In this document: in pieces, positions 63,233 through 64,000 of the stretch
Numbering within the stretch: the stretch's first letter is position 1
Layout of the letters: every line of letters begins with the position of its first letter
From: Mucilaginibacter lacusdianchii
GTDB lineage: Bacteria; Bacteroidota; Bacteroidia; Sphingobacteriales; Sphingobacteriaceae
Length of the DNA stretch: 64,000 nucleotides
Direction: 5' to 3'
Assembly (NCBI RefSeq): GCF_009770985.1
Contig: NZ_WSRW01000003.1
Location: forward strand, 1,132,934 to 1,196,933
Notes under the pieces: model-generated
What the model was told of the DNA's origin: nothing
Databases searched by the model: none
The model's input: the letters and a program-made list of their open reading frames with translations, nothing else
Position numbers and translations under genes: made by a program

Positions 63233-64000
63233 TGTATCATTTTAAAAGTTCTTTGAATTACAAAGTTATTAACTTACAATACATTTACAAGTTAAAAAGA
63301 ACGTTTTGGGATGTGTTATACTATAGGGAATAGACATCACTTATAATCCTAATCCTCGATTAACTAGCAAATCCTTGTTAAGAATGTTGGTTATCTATCT
63401 TTGAGAGGAACGCCATGTCGTCTATAAAAATAATTTATATCGCTAGCCCTGATATCCACAATTTTCTACCCTAACAGACCACCTTTATACTTATAGTTTT
63501 TATCAATCAGAATCTTTTTACTTTGTTTAACATTGTGCTTTTCTTTTTTTTTAGATTAAAATGTAAGTTATGGTCGTTTTAGAAAAAATATCGGCTTGAC
63601 TTTTTTTAAATACGCAATGTATAGGCCGGTGAAGATGAACAGCTTTGTCTATTCTCTGTAGCGGTCTGATACCGCATTTTTAAACATTTAAGTTATAATC
63701 TATTAGCTTTATTGATTATCTTAAAACATTTGCTTTTTGTTGCCTGAGCGTTGTTTTTCAAACATGAATAGAATCCTAATTAATATTTAAATTGATATTG
63801 TTTATTCCTTTTTGATCAGAGATGATATTATTTATGATTTAACAAGAATGTTAAGAATTTACTCTTCTAGTCCTTAATATTTGTTCTATCTGCAGTGTAA
63901 GATCAAGGTTAGCTTATAGTTATTAAGGATAGCAATGGAACCGACAGGAGTCGGCTATTACGGCATCGGCCATCCATCCCCAACTTTATAGAAACGCAAA
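63233..64000. other. 768-bp A+T-rich intergenic tail
   Basis: No open frame with recognisable protein sequence and no RNA gene could be identified. It has a small hairpin GCGGT/ACCGC followed by ATTTTT at 63661-63681, and another CCGAC/GTCGG stem near 63941-63954. On the minus strand a short frame from the right edge ends at 63958 (reading FYKVGDGWPMP) and might be the end of a gene outside the window. Confidence 0.4.

Noticed and set aside
63935..63991. Short plus-strand frame MEPTGVGYYGIGHPSPTL and a minus-strand frame from the right edge ending GDGWPMP
   Set aside because: Too short to tell coding from chance; the minus-strand one could be the end of a gene outside the window but cannot be confirmed.

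Overview
The window looks like a chromosome segment of a Bacteroidota bacterium, most likely Sphingobacteriaceae of the Mucilaginibacter/Pedobacter type (inference). The reasons are three SusC/SusD pairs, a hybrid two-component regulator (HTCS), lipoproteins with classical lipoboxes, A+T-rich spacers without Shine-Dalgarno sequences, and promoters matching the Bacteroidota pattern (TTTG, about 20 bp, TAnnTTTG). I see no tRNA, rRNA, insertion sequence, integrase or CRISPR array.

Layout. 1-2.7 kb: the 5' part of a type IA topoisomerase gene, a short GT35-type alpha-glucan phosphorylase homologue and a DUF4342 protein. 2.7-9.3 kb: a tetR-adaptor-RND-outer membrane factor efflux operon with a palindromic operator before tetR and a strong terminator. 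9.7-13 kb: mannonate dehydratase (uxuA) and a GH127-like enzyme, convergent. 13-28.6 kb: alpha-mannan locus 1, two operons (susC-susD-susE-GH76 and ROK kinase-GH125-GH97-GH76-FucP-type transporter) and a LacI-type regulator. 28.8-42.6 kb: locus 2 (susC-susD-GH76 and an unrecognised 724-residue glycosidase-like protein), with a transmembrane Kelch/SARP-like regulator and a GH92 enzyme upstream. 42.8-45.5 kb: GH78. 45.9-47 kb: a metallophosphoesterase. 47.1-61.6 kb: locus 3 (susC-susD-DUF3823-GH2-DUF4965) and a divergent HTCS. 61.8-63.2 kb: a DUF1080 protein and a small membrane protein. The last 770 bp hold no supported gene.

How it works together (inference from families). Three GH76 endo-alpha-1,6-mannanases, a GH125 exo-alpha-1,6-mannosidase, a GH92 alpha-mannosidase and a GH97 probably retaining alpha-galactosidase fit breakdown of yeast/fungal alpha-mannan or galactomannan. 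Surface GH76 would cut the backbone, SusC/D would import fragments, periplasmic enzymes would trim them, and the MFS carrier plus ROK kinase would take in and phosphorylate the released sugar. Locus 3 with GH2, GH78 and DUF4965 points to a different, probably rhamnose-containing, glycan.

Most interesting signals: (1) a one-component transmembrane Kelch-sensor/SARP-like regulator with nearby TTAACC direct repeats; (2) a 724-residue protein that looks like an unclassified TIM-barrel glycosidase; (3) matching LacI-type operators within the promoters of both operons of locus 1; (4) a GC-rich hairpin without a U-tract between the last Sus lipoprotein gene and the first enzyme gene in all three loci; (5) a recurrent TAAACCAATT leader element just before start codons; (6) a phosphorylase homologue whose PLP-lysine position is threonine.
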